Of a DNA stretch of 64,000 bases, positions 33,424 through 42,681 are shown piece after piece. The notes under the pieces are model-generated. The model did no database searches, was not told the origin of the DNA, and saw only the letters and a list, made by a program, of their open reading frames with translations. Numbering within the stretch: the stretch's first letter is position 1; every line of letters starts with the position of its first letter. A program made the position numbers and the translations under genes. This DNA is from Agrobacterium sp. RAC06 (lineage in GTDB: Bacteria; Pseudomonadota; Alphaproteobacteria; Rhizobiales; Rhizobiaceae), in NCBI RefSeq assembly GCF_001713475.1, contig NZ_CP016499.1:3659501-3723500 (forward strand), read 5' to 3'.

Positions 33424-34386
33424 TTGGAACGACTGAATGACTCCATACATTTCATTCAAATTGAAAGCATACGTGAGAAAGAATTTCTGGAAGACTGTGC
33501 CGGTCTCACCTGGAAAAGCTATCGGCCGTTTCTTGAGGCAGCGCAGTGCGACAATCGCCTGGCTCTGGCCGCATGCGTGGGAAGCGTCCCCGTGGGATTG
33601 TGGTTGTCTGCCAGAACTCCTTCTGAAGACACACCGAAAACCCACACCCTTCTGTCGCTGTTTGTCGCTCCGGAATGGCGACGTCGCGGCTTGGCGACTG
33701 ACCTCATGCAGGCGGCTGAGGGCGAGCTTTCAGCTCTTGGAATCTCATCCGTGACCACCAGCTATTCGTCGATATTGCCTGGCGCCGACGCGATGTCCTG
33801 CTTGTTGCGCAAACAATCATGGGCTGAACCTGTACCAGACCGCATTCGCATCTGTGGCCGTGTCGGTGATACGTTTGCCACCTCAAGGGCCTGGGATTTG
33901 CTGCTCAAGCGGCTGCAGCGCCAAGGTGTCCGCTATCTGAGTTGGGAAGAAGCCGGTGACGGCGTTCTCGAGCAAGCTGCGGCGATGGTCGATGCAGGTG
34001 AGGCACCCGCGTGGTCTGACCCGCGCCCATGGAAGGACGCCCTTTCCGCAGAGTTTTCACTGGCTATCTTCGATGGGGCAGTGGGCCTAGCCGGTTGGGT
34101 CATATGTGAGCGTCAGGGGAAATTGGACCGCTGGTATTTTCCCATTGGCTGGGTAACGCCGCCCGAACAGGATCGCGGGACCTTGGTTGGCGCATATCTT
34201 GAAGGCTCGATGCGCATTCAGACGGGCAACGGCGCGTCGGCACTTGCCGTCCTTGAGGCCTCACCCAGACAAGGCCGCGCATGGAGATTGTTCGAGAAGC
34301 ATTTCTCCACGCTCGCACTTTGGTCCGATCGCCTGCTGATCTCACAGAAAAATCTCGGCATTGAACCGACACTGCTGATTGAATAG
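33424..34386 (+). CDS. GNAT-family N-acyltransferase, RiPP-associated (paralogue of 20520-21554)
   Basis: This 320-residue protein has a GNAT domain with acyl-CoA loop RRRGLATDL following SLFVAPEW, and a second GNAT-like half (LAGWVICERQGKLDRWYF ... GASALAVLEASPR). The order of motifs parallels the GNAT at 20520. The start is TTG 33424 with AGGGG 8 bp upstream; no ATG exists before the first conserved strand. It is divergent from the NHLP precursor, so each precursor has one GNAT as its neighbour. Acylation of a precursor side chain or N-terminus is inferred. Confidence 0.85.
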   Translation: MERLNDSIHFIQIESIREKEFLEDCAGLTWKSYRPFLEAAQCDNRLALAACVGSVPVGLWLSARTPSEDTPKTHTLLSLFVAPEWRRRGLATDLMQAAEGELSALGISSVTTSYSSILPGADAMSCLLRKQSWAEPVPDRIRICGRVGDTFATSRAWDLLLKRLQRQGVRYLSWEEAGDGVLEQAAAMVDAGEAPAWSDPRPWKDALSAEFSLAIFDGAVGLAGWVICERQGKLDRWYFPIGWVTPPEQDRGTLVGAYLEGSMRIQTGNGASALAVLEASPRQGRAWRLFEKHFSTLALWSDRLLISQKNLGIEPTLLIE

Positions 34387-34526
34387 CTGCGAGAGCCACC
34401 GCGTCGGCCCTGTTTCGCAGGCGATAACCGACCAGCCCGCGCATTTGCAATCCAGGCGGCGACCATACCCAGTAGGGTATTCTGAAGGCGCTGACCTCTG
34501 GCGATACCTCGGCGTTGACATTCTGT

Positions 34527-34559
34527 AAGGCCGCCTCAGTAATCGGCTGAGGTTGCCTT
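34527..34559. terminator. Two-part hairpin between convergent genes
   Basis: Outer arms AAGGC/GCCTT and inner arms CCTCAG/CTGAGG around TAATCGG form a stem 140 bp after the second GNAT. It lies before the convergent LysE gene and is a probable terminator, with only a weak T-rich tail. The rest of 34387-34658 shows no gene. Confidence 0.45.
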
Positions 34560-34658
34560 TATCCAGCGGAACGGCGTTCGCCGACTTACCACCCGCGAAT
34601 GCCTGTGCCCCAATGCTCTACGGTCTATGCTCGGACTGAATTCCAGCTCGACCTCGCC

Positions 34659-35267
34659 TCAGCGGCTGGCGACCAGCACGCCCGCCCCGACCATCAGGGC
34701 TCCAGCTCCGCGATTGAGTACGCCGATCTTTTTCGGATCAGACAGGGCCGTCTTTGCTTTGTAGCCGAGGAGCACATGCCCTCCGACTACGATCACCTCT
34801 ATCAGGGCAATGATAAGCAGCAGTTCCACGGTATCGGACACGGTGAGGGGACGGATTCCGAGCACCCCCGGCAGTAGAGCCAAATAGAAGATCGGCATCT
34901 TGGGGTTGGAGATGTTGAGGAGGAAGCCCGTGAGGAACAGGCGGATCAGGCCGCCCCGCATCACGCGAGGTTTGATCTCTGGCTTCGAGCGCCACATCAT
35001 GATGCCCGTGTAAATCAGGTAGATAGCACCGACATATTGGATGAAGCGCAGATTTTCGTTCATGTATTGGGCGATGGCGTTGAAGCCGATGGCCGCAAGG
35101 ATGACGAAGAGAAAGATGCTGCAAACGACGCCGACACCATAGGCGACACCATGGGCAGGGCCGCTGGAGACGGTCTTGGATAAGATCGTCAGGTTGTCAG
35201 GGCCAGGGCTCGCCGCGAATACGAAGAAGGCCAGGCTAAACGTCAGAACTGTTTGTAAGTCCATCAT
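34659..35267 (-). CDS. LysE/RhtB-family amino acid exporter
   Basis: This 202-residue inner-membrane protein has about six transmembrane segments and the LysE motif near the start (FAASPGPDNL). Family members export amino acids such as lysine, threonine or homoserine. Its ATG overlaps the stop of a short upstream remnant frame by 4 bp (ATGA). The N-terminal MM offers two start choices. The substrate cannot be read from sequence. Confidence 0.9.
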   Translation of the reverse strand: MMDLQTVLTFSLAFFVFAASPGPDNLTILSKTVSSGPAHGVAYGVGVVCSIFLFVILAAIGFNAIAQYMNENLRFIQYVGAIYLIYTGIMMWRSKPEIKPRVMRGGLIRLFLTGFLLNISNPKMPIFYLALLPGVLGIRPLTVSDTVELLLIIALIEVIVVGGHVLLGYKAKTALSDPKKIGVLNRGAGALMVGAGVLVASR

Positions 35268-35455
35268 GCGCTCCTTTTCTCCGTTAACTCATCGAATTTG
35301 AAATATCCGCCTTTGAAGTAATCGGTTCCGAGCTTCTTATAACGCTCAGCAGGGGCAGTATAACCGAACTCGAGGAAGAGCATTAGTGCATTCCGCACCT
35401 GCGCCGTGTGTTGAAGATCGGTGTGATAGAGCTTGTCGCTGCAAGGTCCACGACG
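35264..35455 (-). pseudogene. 3' remnant of a gene once coupled to lysE
   Basis: An open frame of 63 codons ends in TGA overlapping the LysE start (ATGA). It encodes a plausible soluble C-terminal end: HTDLQHTAQVRNALMLFLEF, then GYTAPAERYKKLGTDYFKGG, then YFKFDEL. A TGA at 35456 closes it upstream, and the ABC permease stop is at 35525, so the 5' part is gone. An ATG at 35383 could still give a 39-residue peptide. I do not recognise the family. Confidence 0.4.
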
Positions 35456-35524
35456 TCATTTGCCTTTAGCAGGCGCATCTGACACCCGATGACATTTTGT
35501 GGGCGATCGCCCGCTCCGTCTGGA

Positions 35525-37237
35525 TCAATCGACCCAGGGCAGAGTGCCCCTTGGCATACGGTGGGCGGCGGCCGTGGCGATAGCGGCGAGGATGAGGACC
35601 AGAAGCGTCGACAGGACGGCGACCGCGGCTGCTGCGGTGGAGTTGCCTTCGTATTGCAGGGCAAAGATCATGACCCCGATCGTTTCGTTGCCGGACGACC
35701 AGAGCAGGGCCGAGAGCGTCAGTTCGTTCAACGCCGTCATGACCACGAGGATCGCGCCGGCCGCCGCCGCGGGCAATACACCCGGCAGGAAGATCGCCAG
35801 GATGCGGCGCAACAGCCCGGCGCCTGTCACGCGGGCGGCTTCGTCAAGCGAGGGATCGGCTGACTGTGCCGCGGCAGCAACCGGCCGCAGGACCAGTGGC
35901 AGGAAGCGCGCCAAGTAGGCGATGACGAGGATCATCATCGTTCCATAGATCGAGATCCCGACAAGCGGCAGAGGCTTCAGGAAAGCGAGGATCATGCCAA
36001 GGGCGACGACTGTTCCGGGAACAACCCAGGGGGCTTCGATGATGATGTCCAGCAGTCGCAATACCGGGTTCTGCCGGCGCCTGGACACAAACGCCAGCGG
36101 CACGGCGACGAGCATTGAGATGGCAGCCGTGATCAACGCGAGTAAAAGCGAATTGGCAAAGGCGCGCCTTACAGTCTGATTGTCGAGGACAGCGTGGAAC
36201 TGATCGAGGCTGATCGTATCTGGCCCAAATGCCACGCCTATGGCCGGCAAGAGTGCGGTCATCGTGAGAGCTGCGAGGGGCACCAAAGACAGGATCAGCA
36301 CAAGGATCCAGATCAGGATCTCGATCACGGGTGCGCTGCGTCGCGCCACGAAGGGGGCGCCCGCCGGCAATGGCACGGCGAGACGGGTTGCAACGACATT
36401 GCGCATGACGATCGCGATCGCCGCCATTGCGGCGAGCACGAGGGCCAGCGTTGCCACCTGGCCAGCCGCTGCCGGACCAAAGCCGTTGAGGCGCTGGTAA
36501 ATCAGAGTCGTCAGGACAGAAATGCGGCCGGGAATGCCGAGCAGTGCCGGCACGCCGAAATTGCCGATCGCGGCGGTGAAGGCGATCAGACTGCCGGCGA
36601 GAACCGAGGGCATGACGATCGGCAGCACGATGCCGGTTCCGATCCGCCCGGGCGGGATGCCGAGAATGCGCGCAGCTTCGATCAGGTCGGATGGCAGCGC
36701 CCGCAATGCGGCGCGCACGGCGATGAAGACGAGCGGCATGTGCTCGATGCCCATGACCAGTGCTATTCCGCCCACTGAATAGAGTGGATTGGTAGAACCC
36801 GGCGCTGCGGCAAGGCCAAGTGGTTTGAGGATCGGTGATTGTGAGCCGAAGAGTTCGATCCAGGCGAGCGCCATGGTTTGCGACGGCACGATCAGCGGCA
36901 TCAGGATGAGGAAGGTCAGCGCTGCGCGTGTCCTGAGCTTGAGCAGGCTGACGGCAAAGGCAAGCGCCACGCCGATGAGCGTCGAGACGACGACAGACAG
37001 AAGGGCCGTCTGCAGCGTGCTGGAAAGCGCCCTGAGCGTCGAGCGGCTGGACAAGGTGGCAAGCATCAACCCGAGCGGTGTACCGTCCTCGCCGGGCTGG
37101 AAGGCGCTGGCAAACAGCCGGGCGAGCGGCCAGAGCGTCGTTGCGGCGACATAGAGAACGAGAAGGGAGACGAGCAGATGCTCGCCTCCCCAAGCCGGTA
37201 TAGCCTTTCGGGTCTTGCCCCAGGCGGTGTCACGCAT
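35525..37237 (-). CDS. ABC transporter permease, fused two-domain (iron/2-aminoethylphosphonate type)
   Basis: This 570-residue protein has twelve or so transmembrane segments arranged as two repeated BPD_transp_1 domains. Each has its own EAA-type loop (LIEAARILGIPPGRIGTGIVLP and SLDEAARVTGAGLLRRILAIFLP). This fused layout is typical of FbpB/SfuB ferric iron importers and some related families. It is the last gene of a three-gene ABC operon (ATPase, binding protein, permease on the minus strand). Confidence 0.92.
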   Translation of the reverse strand: MRDTAWGKTRKAIPAWGGEHLLVSLLVLYVAATTLWPLARLFASAFQPGEDGTPLGLMLATLSSRSTLRALSSTLQTALLSVVVSTLIGVALAFAVSLLKLRTRAALTFLILMPLIVPSQTMALAWIELFGSQSPILKPLGLAAAPGSTNPLYSVGGIALVMGIEHMPLVFIAVRAALRALPSDLIEAARILGIPPGRIGTGIVLPIVMPSVLAGSLIAFTAAIGNFGVPALLGIPGRISVLTTLIYQRLNGFGPAAAGQVATLALVLAAMAAIAIVMRNVVATRLAVPLPAGAPFVARRSAPVIEILIWILVLILSLVPLAALTMTALLPAIGVAFGPDTISLDQFHAVLDNQTVRRAFANSLLLALITAAISMLVAVPLAFVSRRRQNPVLRLLDIIIEAPWVVPGTVVALGMILAFLKPLPLVGISIYGTMMILVIAYLARFLPLVLRPVAAAAQSADPSLDEAARVTGAGLLRRILAIFLPGVLPAAAAGAILVVMTALNELTLSALLWSSGNETIGVMIFALQYEGNSTAAAAVAVLSTLLVLILAAIATAAAHRMPRGTLPWVD

Positions 37238-37244
37238 GCTAGGA

Positions 37245-38222
37245 TCAGCCGCCGAAGAGCTCGGCGAACTTTTCCTTGTTCTCGGTGTCGGCCTTCAGCA
37301 TGGCATCGCTGTCGGCAGGCAGGATTTTCAGCGTGGAGAGGGCCGGATAGCCTTCCGGCTGCGTGACGCCGGGCAGGATCGGGAAGTAGCCCTGGGCGGT
37401 CGCCTGTTCCTGCGCGGTCTTCGACAGCTGCCAGGCGACGAAGGTCTTGGCGGCGTCCACTGCATCCGAGCCCTTCAGCACGGCAACCGGCTGGGTGATC
37501 GAGCTCACGCCTTCGGTCGGGAAGACGAAGTCGACGGGCGAGCCCTTCTTCTTTGCATTGAGCGCCATGTATTCGATAATGATGCCATAGGCCTTCTCGC
37601 CGCGCGCAACGGCCTCGATGACCGTGCCATTGCCCTGACCGGCAACGGCGCCGGCCTCTGCCAGCTTCTCATAGTATGCCCAGCCGAATTCCGGTTGCTG
37701 CGTCATGGTGCCGACATGGATGACGGCGGCACCCGAATAAAGCGGGCTCGGCATGATCAGGCTCTTGGCAGCGTCAGCCGCGAGCAGGTCGTTCCAGCTC
37801 GTCGGGGCCGTCTTCACGAGGTCGGTGTTGTAGACGATGCCCGTGGTGATCACCTTGGTGCCGAAGAAAGTCTTGTCGGCATCGATGAAGGCAGGATCGA
37901 TGCCCTCGACCGCAGCGTCGGTGAAGGCGAGCAGGCGGTCGTCGTTCTTCAGCTGGGTCATCGCGACAGTGTCGGCGATCAGAATGACGTCGGCGGGGCT
38001 ATTGCCGGCGGCATATTCGGCCTGCAGCTTGGCCATGACTTCGGTGGTGCCGGAGCGGAAGAGCTCCACTTTGATTTCCGGGTGGTCGGCGTTGAAGGCT
38101 TCGATGACCTGGGTCATCTGATCCTGCGGCTGCGAGGTATAGACGGTGATCGTGTCCTGGGCCTGTGCGGTGAAGGCGAGACCGGCAAGGATCGTGGTGG
38201 TGAGGAGCGTGCGGATAAACAT
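37245..38222 (-). CDS. ABC transporter substrate-binding protein, family 1 (iron/phosphonate-like)
   Basis: This 325-residue precursor has a Sec signal peptide (about 1-21, FTAQAQ). It has the ITVYTSQPQDQM start, LFRSGTTEVMAKLQAE and ADVILIAD motifs of FbpA-like binding proteins. The usual FbpA YY iron pair is not evident, so ferric iron is uncertain; thiamine, phosphonate or another anion are alternatives. It lies 7 bp upstream of the permease gene. Confidence 0.9.
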   Translation of the reverse strand: MFIRTLLTTTILAGLAFTAQAQDTITVYTSQPQDQMTQVIEAFNADHPEIKVELFRSGTTEVMAKLQAEYAAGNSPADVILIADTVAMTQLKNDDRLLAFTDAAVEGIDPAFIDADKTFFGTKVITTGIVYNTDLVKTAPTSWNDLLAADAAKSLIMPSPLYSGAAVIHVGTMTQQPEFGWAYYEKLAEAGAVAGQGNGTVIEAVARGEKAYGIIIEYMALNAKKKGSPVDFVFPTEGVSSITQPVAVLKGSDAVDAAKTFVAWQLSKTAQEQATAQGYFPILPGVTQPEGYPALSTLKILPADSDAMLKADTENKEKFAELFGG

Positions 38223-38297
38223 GGAAACCTCATTGAAGGGGGCGGAGCAGGCCCGGAAATTGTCGAATGCCGGCCCTTGGGCGGCAGGAGTTGTCGC

Positions 38298-39419
38298 CTA
38301 GCGCAGCGAGATGACGCCCGGACGACAGGTCGATGATCTTCGTGTGACATCGCCGTTGCTGGGAGTGCCCCCGCCTTCGCCGATCACCCAGCCGTCCGTG
38401 ATGACAAGTTCGATCGGCGTGCCCGGCGCGATCCGCTCGTCGAGTGGCAGGCTGACGACGTCGCCGTCGATCTCGGTCGGCAGGCAATGGCTGAGAAGGC
38501 TGCCGTTCTGAAAGAACTGGCCGACGAGTTCGGTCTTCAGATGTCCGCCCTCGTTGACGCGCTTGAGATCCGAGGCATGAAAGCAGAGCCAGCCATAGCC
38601 GACGGGTGCATTTCCCGGCATGTCGAGAAGTTGCTGGCCAAGCATCACCCGGGTCCGGCCGCCTTCCGATTTGAGCACCCGGACCGGCAGTGTGCGACCG
38701 CGCCCGATGAAGCGGGCGACCATCGGCGAGGCCGGCTTCCGGTAGAGCTCCTCCGGCGTTGCCAATTGCTCCAGCCGACCGTGGTCCATGACGGCTACAT
38801 GGGTCGCGACCGCCATGGCCTCGTCCTGGTCATGGGTGACGAAGACGAAGGTGGAGCCGGTCAGGCTGTGGATGCGACGGAATTCGGCAAGCATCGCCTC
38901 GCGCAGATGCGCGTCGAGGTTGGCGAGCGGCTCGTCGAGGAGGATCAGATTTGGTCGGGTCGCAAGCGAGCGGGCCAGCGCCACGCGCTGACGCTGTCCG
39001 CCGGACAGCTCGTGCGGGCGTCTGTCGCCGAGACCCGCGAGGCCGACGACCTTCAGCACCTCCTCGATCCGTGCGGCGCGTTCCCGGGGTTTCAATCCGC
39101 CGACCTTCAGGCCAAATTCGATGTTGCCGCGCACGGTCATCGTCGGCCACAGCGCGTAGGACTGGAATACCATGCCGATCCCCCGCTTCTCTGGAGGAAG
39201 GAAGGTACCATCACCGGCGACGATCGTCTCGTTGAAGCGAATTTCGCCCCCGTCAGGCGCCTCCAGCCCCGCGATCAGCCGCAGCACGGTGGTCTTGCCT
39301 GAGCCCGAAGGACCGAGCAGGGCGAGAAATGCACCGTCGGGGATTGTGAGCGAGACGCCGTCGACAGCCTGAAAATCGTCGAATCGCTTGGTGACGGTGG
39401 AAAGAGTAAGACGCGGCAA
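38298..39419 (-). CDS. ABC transporter ATP-binding protein (FbpC/PotA-like)
   Basis: This 373-residue ATPase has Walker A GPSGSGKTT, signature LSGGQRQRVALARSL and Walker B LILLDEPLANLD. A C-terminal TOBE-type domain (about 240-350) is the regulatory part of the CUT1/iron class. The start is TTG 39419 with GGGAG 9 bp upstream. It heads the operon with the binding protein and fused permease and energises uptake of their unknown substrate. Confidence 0.92.
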   Translation of the reverse strand: MPRLTLSTVTKRFDDFQAVDGVSLTIPDGAFLALLGPSGSGKTTVLRLIAGLEAPDGGEIRFNETIVAGDGTFLPPEKRGIGMVFQSYALWPTMTVRGNIEFGLKVGGLKPRERAARIEEVLKVVGLAGLGDRRPHELSGGQRQRVALARSLATRPNLILLDEPLANLDAHLREAMLAEFRRIHSLTGSTFVFVTHDQDEAMAVATHVAVMDHGRLEQLATPEELYRKPASPMVARFIGRGRTLPVRVLKSEGGRTRVMLGQQLLDMPGNAPVGYGWLCFHASDLKRVNEGGHLKTELVGQFFQNGSLLSHCLPTEIDGDVVSLPLDERIAPGTPIELVITDGWVIGEGGGTPSNGDVTRRSSTCRPGVISLR

Positions 39420-39529
39420 GGCTTTGGGCTCCCGAGTTTCCCTCGTCCTTTGCCACGTTCAGATGACGTCTGGATGAAGCCGCTGGCGTAGTTGCCATCT
39501 CCTCGGTGGTGAGCTTGTGGTGACCAATT

Positions 39530-40369
39530 TCAGTGGCTGTCATCCGTGTATTCGAGCAGAAGTTTCGCCTGTTTGAGATGCGGTGCGTCGATCATTCGGC
39601 CAGCGAAACGGAGCGCGCCTGAATTGGGATTGGCGGCAAATGCGTCGACGATCGCCTGGGCCTCGGCCAATTCCTTTGCGGAAGGCGTGAATGCCTGGTT
39701 GATGACGGGCACCTGCGCGGGATGGATCGCCATCATGCCATTGAAGCCGTCGAAGCGGGCGCGCCGCGCATAGGCCGCAAGCCCGTCCGCATCGGCAAGC
39801 GCGGGGTAAACGGTCTCGATCGCAGCCACGCCGGCCGCGTGGGCGCCAAACAAGGTCAGGGAGCGGGCGAGTTCGTAAGGGGCGGTGTAGCGGCCCGTCT
39901 CGTCGCGTGCGCCAAGCGCCCCGATGGCCGCCGGCAGGTCTTCCGCGCCCCAGGTCAGGCCGACAAGCCGGTCGCTGACGGATGTGTAGGAGCCCAGCTG
40001 GAAGATCGCGGCCGGGGTCTCGGTCGCGATCGGCAGGACGGGGATGCCGGGCGCTTTTGCGCTCAGGGCTTCTACCGTTGAAGCCCCCTCCGCCTTCGGC
40101 AGCACCAGCCCGTCCGGCGGCACTTCAAGGATCGCTGCGAGATCATCGTCCAGAAGGCCGCTGTCGAGCGGGTTGATACGGACGAGAAGCGGGATCCTGC
40201 CTTTGGTCAGGCGGAGGAAGTCCGCCGCCGCCCGCCGGGCCGCAGGCTTGGCGTCCAGCGTCACGGAATCCTCGAGGTCTAGGATCAGGGCATCGGCGCC
40301 GCAGCCGAGTGCCTTCTCCATGCGATCGGGTCTGTCACCCGGCACGAAGAGTAGCGAGCGCAGCCTCAT
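39530..40369 (-). CDS. CitE/HpcH-HpaI-family beta-hydroxyacyl-CoA lyase
   Basis: This 279-residue (beta/alpha)8 lyase has [18 protein letters not shown], metal-binding DLEDSV, the LVRIN Arg64 and LPKAEG typical of CitE-like acyl-CoA lyases. ATG 40369 overlaps the MaoC stop by 4 bp. As the last gene of a leucine operon lacking LiuE-type HMG-CoA lyase, it is a candidate to cleave 3-hydroxy-3-methylglutaryl-CoA to acetyl-CoA and acetoacetate. This is as reported for mycobacterial Rv2498c, which sits in a similar gene set. Malyl- or citramalyl-CoA are alternative substrates. Confidence 0.88.
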   Translation of the reverse strand: MRLRSLLFVPGDRPDRMEKALGCGADALILDLEDSVTLDAKPAARRAAADFLRLTKGRIPLLVRINPLDSGLLDDDLAAILEVPPDGLVLPKAEGASTVEALSAKAPGIPVLPIATETPAAIFQLGSYTSVSDRLVGLTWGAEDLPAAIGALGARDETGRYTAPYELARSLTLFGAHAAGVAAIETVYPALADADGLAAYARRARFDGFNGMMAIHPAQVPVINQAFTPSAKELAEAQAIVDAFAANPNSGALRFAGRMIDAPHLKQAKLLLEYTDDSH

Positions 40370-40821
40370 TGGGGCCTCCGCGAGACGAGTGCGGAGCGCA
40401 GGCACTGGCAGACCAGTTCGCCCCGCTGGTTGAAGAGTTCATGCCGGAAGGTGACGATGCCGGCGGTTGGGCGCGATCGACTTTCTCTCAGGTCGGCAAT
40501 CTCGCTCTCTGCCCGCATCGTGTCGCCGATGAAGACCGGCTTCGGCATGACGACCTTGTCGTAGCCCAGATTGGCAACCAGTGTGCCGAGCGTGGTATCG
40601 CCGACCGACAGGCCGACCATCAGCGAAAAGGTGAAGGTGCCGTTGACGAGGATCTGGCCGAATTCGCTCGCCTTCGCCGCTTCAACATCGAGGTGCAGCG
40701 GCTGCGGATTGTGGGTCATCAGCGTGAACATCAGGTTGTCCGTTTCGGTCACAGTGCGCCGGATCTCGTGAGAGATCCTGTCGCCCAGTTTCCAGTCTTC
40801 GAAATAGCGTCCGGCCATCAT
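40366..40821 (-). CDS. MaoC-family (R)-specific hydratase
   Basis: This 151-residue single hotdog-domain protein has a hydratase-like motif [10 protein letters not shown]. The His43 of the usual catalytic Asp/His pair is present, while the Asp position reads Asn38. In the leucine operon it is a good candidate to hydrate 3-methylglutaconyl-CoA in place of LiuC. It sits between the carboxylase alpha subunit and the CitE-like lyase and overlaps both by 4 bp. Start ATG 40821 or the adjacent second ATG. Confidence 0.87.
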   Translation of the reverse strand: MMAGRYFEDWKLGDRISHEIRRTVTETDNLMFTLMTHNPQPLHLDVEAAKASEFGQILVNGTFTFSLMVGLSVGDTTLGTLVANLGYDKVVMPKPVFIGDTMRAESEIADLRESRSRPTAGIVTFRHELFNQRGELVCQCLRSALVSRRPQ

Positions 40822-42674
40822 CCGTCTCCCTCGATCCTGACGAGCAGGCTGCCCTCGACGACCTGGCTGCCCAGGCAGGCTTTCAGTTCGGCAACTGTGC
40901 CATCGAAAGGCGCATGCAGCACCTGCTCCATTTTCATGGCCTCGATGGCGATCAGCGGCTGGCCGCGTTTGACGAGGTCACCCTTGGCAACGGAAACGGC
41001 GATGATGATACCCGGCATTGGCGCGATGATGGCGCCGTCGCTGGAGCCTCCACCATGACCAGCATGCCCGGCCCGCGGTGTTCCGAACTCCCACGCCTCG
41101 CCATCATGGAAAAGAACCCCGTTTTCCATTCGGACCGTCGTTTGAGCGCCATTCACCTGAACCAGATAAGGCCTCTTTCCAATGTCGACGGCGACCTGCC
41201 GGTCGATCTCGGCATTGAGGCGAAACCCCGTCAGAGCCGTCCAGACATCCTGCGATTGTTTCGGTAACAGGGCCGTTGCAGCGGCCTGCAAAACCGCTTC
41301 AGCCGGTCCACCTGGTGGCACAAGGTCTTCGACATGTCGCTCGATGAAGCCAGTGTCGACGGCGCCTGCCAGGAAGTCGGGATGGCGGAGCGTGCGGACG
41401 AGGAAACCGGCATTGCTGTGCACCGGCCAGACCTCAACCTTGCCCGTACCTTCGCAAAGCTTGCGGATCGCCTCTTGCCGGCTGGCGCCGTGGCTGATGA
41501 GTTTGGCCAGCATCGGATCATAATGCGGGGTGACTTCATCTCCCTGTTCGACGCCGCTGTCGATCCGAAGCGTATCCGGCAGACGAAGATGATCGAGCCG
41601 ACCGATCGACGGCAGGAAACCGGTTGCCGGATTTTCCGCATAGAGCCGGGCTTCCATGGCCCAGCCGGTGATGGAAAGCTGATCCTGATTCAATGGCAGA
41701 GGCTCGCCAGATGCGATGCGCAATTGCCATTCGACCAGATCCTGTCCTGTGATCGCCTCGGTCACGGGATGCTCGACCTGGAGACGCGTGTTCATTTCCA
41801 TGAACCAGATGCGATCAGCACGCAGGCCCTCGGAGGCGTCGGCGATGAACTCGATCGTACCTGCGCCGACATAATCGACCGCGCGGGCGGCCTTGACAGC
41901 CGCCTGGCAGACCGCATGCCGGGTCACAGCATCCATACCGGGCGCCGGTGCTTCCTCGATCACCTTCTGGTGGCGGCGTTGCAGCGAGCAGTCGCGTTCG
42001 AAGAGATGCACGACATTGCCCTTGGTGTCGCCAAAAACCTGCACCTCGATATGACGCGGTGAGAGGATGTATTTCTCGATCAGCACGCGGTCATCGCCGA
42101 AGGAGGACGCCGCCTCGCGCCGGCAACTGGCGAGCGCTGTTGCAAAATCCTCCGTCCGCTCGACGCGGCGCATGCCCTTGCCACCGCCGCCGGCCACCGC
42201 CTTGATCAGCACCGGATAGCCGATGGTATCGGCTTCGCGCTGCAGTCGTTCCGGGCTCTGGTCTTCTCCGAGATAACCGGGTGTGACCGGCACGCCGGCT
42301 GCGATCATCCGCTGTTTGGCGGCATCTTTCAGGCCCATGGCCCGGATGGCCGCCGGTGGCGCCCCGACCCAGACCAGACCCTCGGCCATCACGGCTTCGG
42401 CAAACTCGGCATTTTCCGACAGGAAGCCATATCCGGGATGGATCGCCTCAGCGCCGCTCCTCCTCGCCGCTTCGAGAATGCGGTCCTGCCGCAGGTAGCT
42501 GTCGCGGGCCGGCGCCGGACCGATCGGCAGCGCCTCATCGGCCTTGCGCACGAACGCCATGCCAGCATCCACATCCGAATGCACCGCAATCGTTCGGATG
42601 CCGAGCCGTTTTGCCGTGCGAATGATCCGCCTTGCGATTTCACCGCGATTGGCAATCAAGAGGCTTTCCATCAT
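40818..42674 (-). CDS. liuD: Methylcrotonyl-CoA carboxylase biotin-carrying alpha subunit
   Basis: This 618-residue biotin carboxylase fusion has an ATP-grasp core ([37 protein letters not shown]) and a C-terminal biotinyl domain with EAMKMEQV (biotinyl Lys581). The next gene upstream (carboxyltransferase) and the isovaleryl-CoA dehydrogenase point to leucine degradation, where it carboxylates 3-methylcrotonyl-CoA. A propionyl- or geranyl-CoA carboxylase is possible but less likely in this context. It overlaps the MaoC start by 4 bp. Confidence 0.9.
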   Translation of the reverse strand: MMESLLIANRGEIARRIIRTAKRLGIRTIAVHSDVDAGMAFVRKADEALPIGPAPARDSYLRQDRILEAARRSGAEAIHPGYGFLSENAEFAEAVMAEGLVWVGAPPAAIRAMGLKDAAKQRMIAAGVPVTPGYLGEDQSPERLQREADTIGYPVLIKAVAGGGGKGMRRVERTEDFATALASCRREAASSFGDDRVLIEKYILSPRHIEVQVFGDTKGNVVHLFERDCSLQRRHQKVIEEAPAPGMDAVTRHAVCQAAVKAARAVDYVGAGTIEFIADASEGLRADRIWFMEMNTRLQVEHPVTEAITGQDLVEWQLRIASGEPLPLNQDQLSITGWAMEARLYAENPATGFLPSIGRLDHLRLPDTLRIDSGVEQGDEVTPHYDPMLAKLISHGASRQEAIRKLCEGTGKVEVWPVHSNAGFLVRTLRHPDFLAGAVDTGFIERHVEDLVPPGGPAEAVLQAAATALLPKQSQDVWTALTGFRLNAEIDRQVAVDIGKRPYLVQVNGAQTTVRMENGVLFHDGEAWEFGTPRAGHAGHGGGSSDGAIIAPMPGIIIAVSVAKGDLVKRGQPLIAIEAMKMEQVLHAPFDGTVAELKACLGSQVVEGSLLVRIEGDG

Positions 42675-42681
42675 CTTTGCC

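Noticed and set aside
37245..38222. Ferric iron as the certain substrate of the three-gene ABC importer
   Set aside because: The fused permease fits iron importers but the binding protein lacks a clear Tyr-Tyr iron site, so only an iron/phosphonate-like class is claimed.
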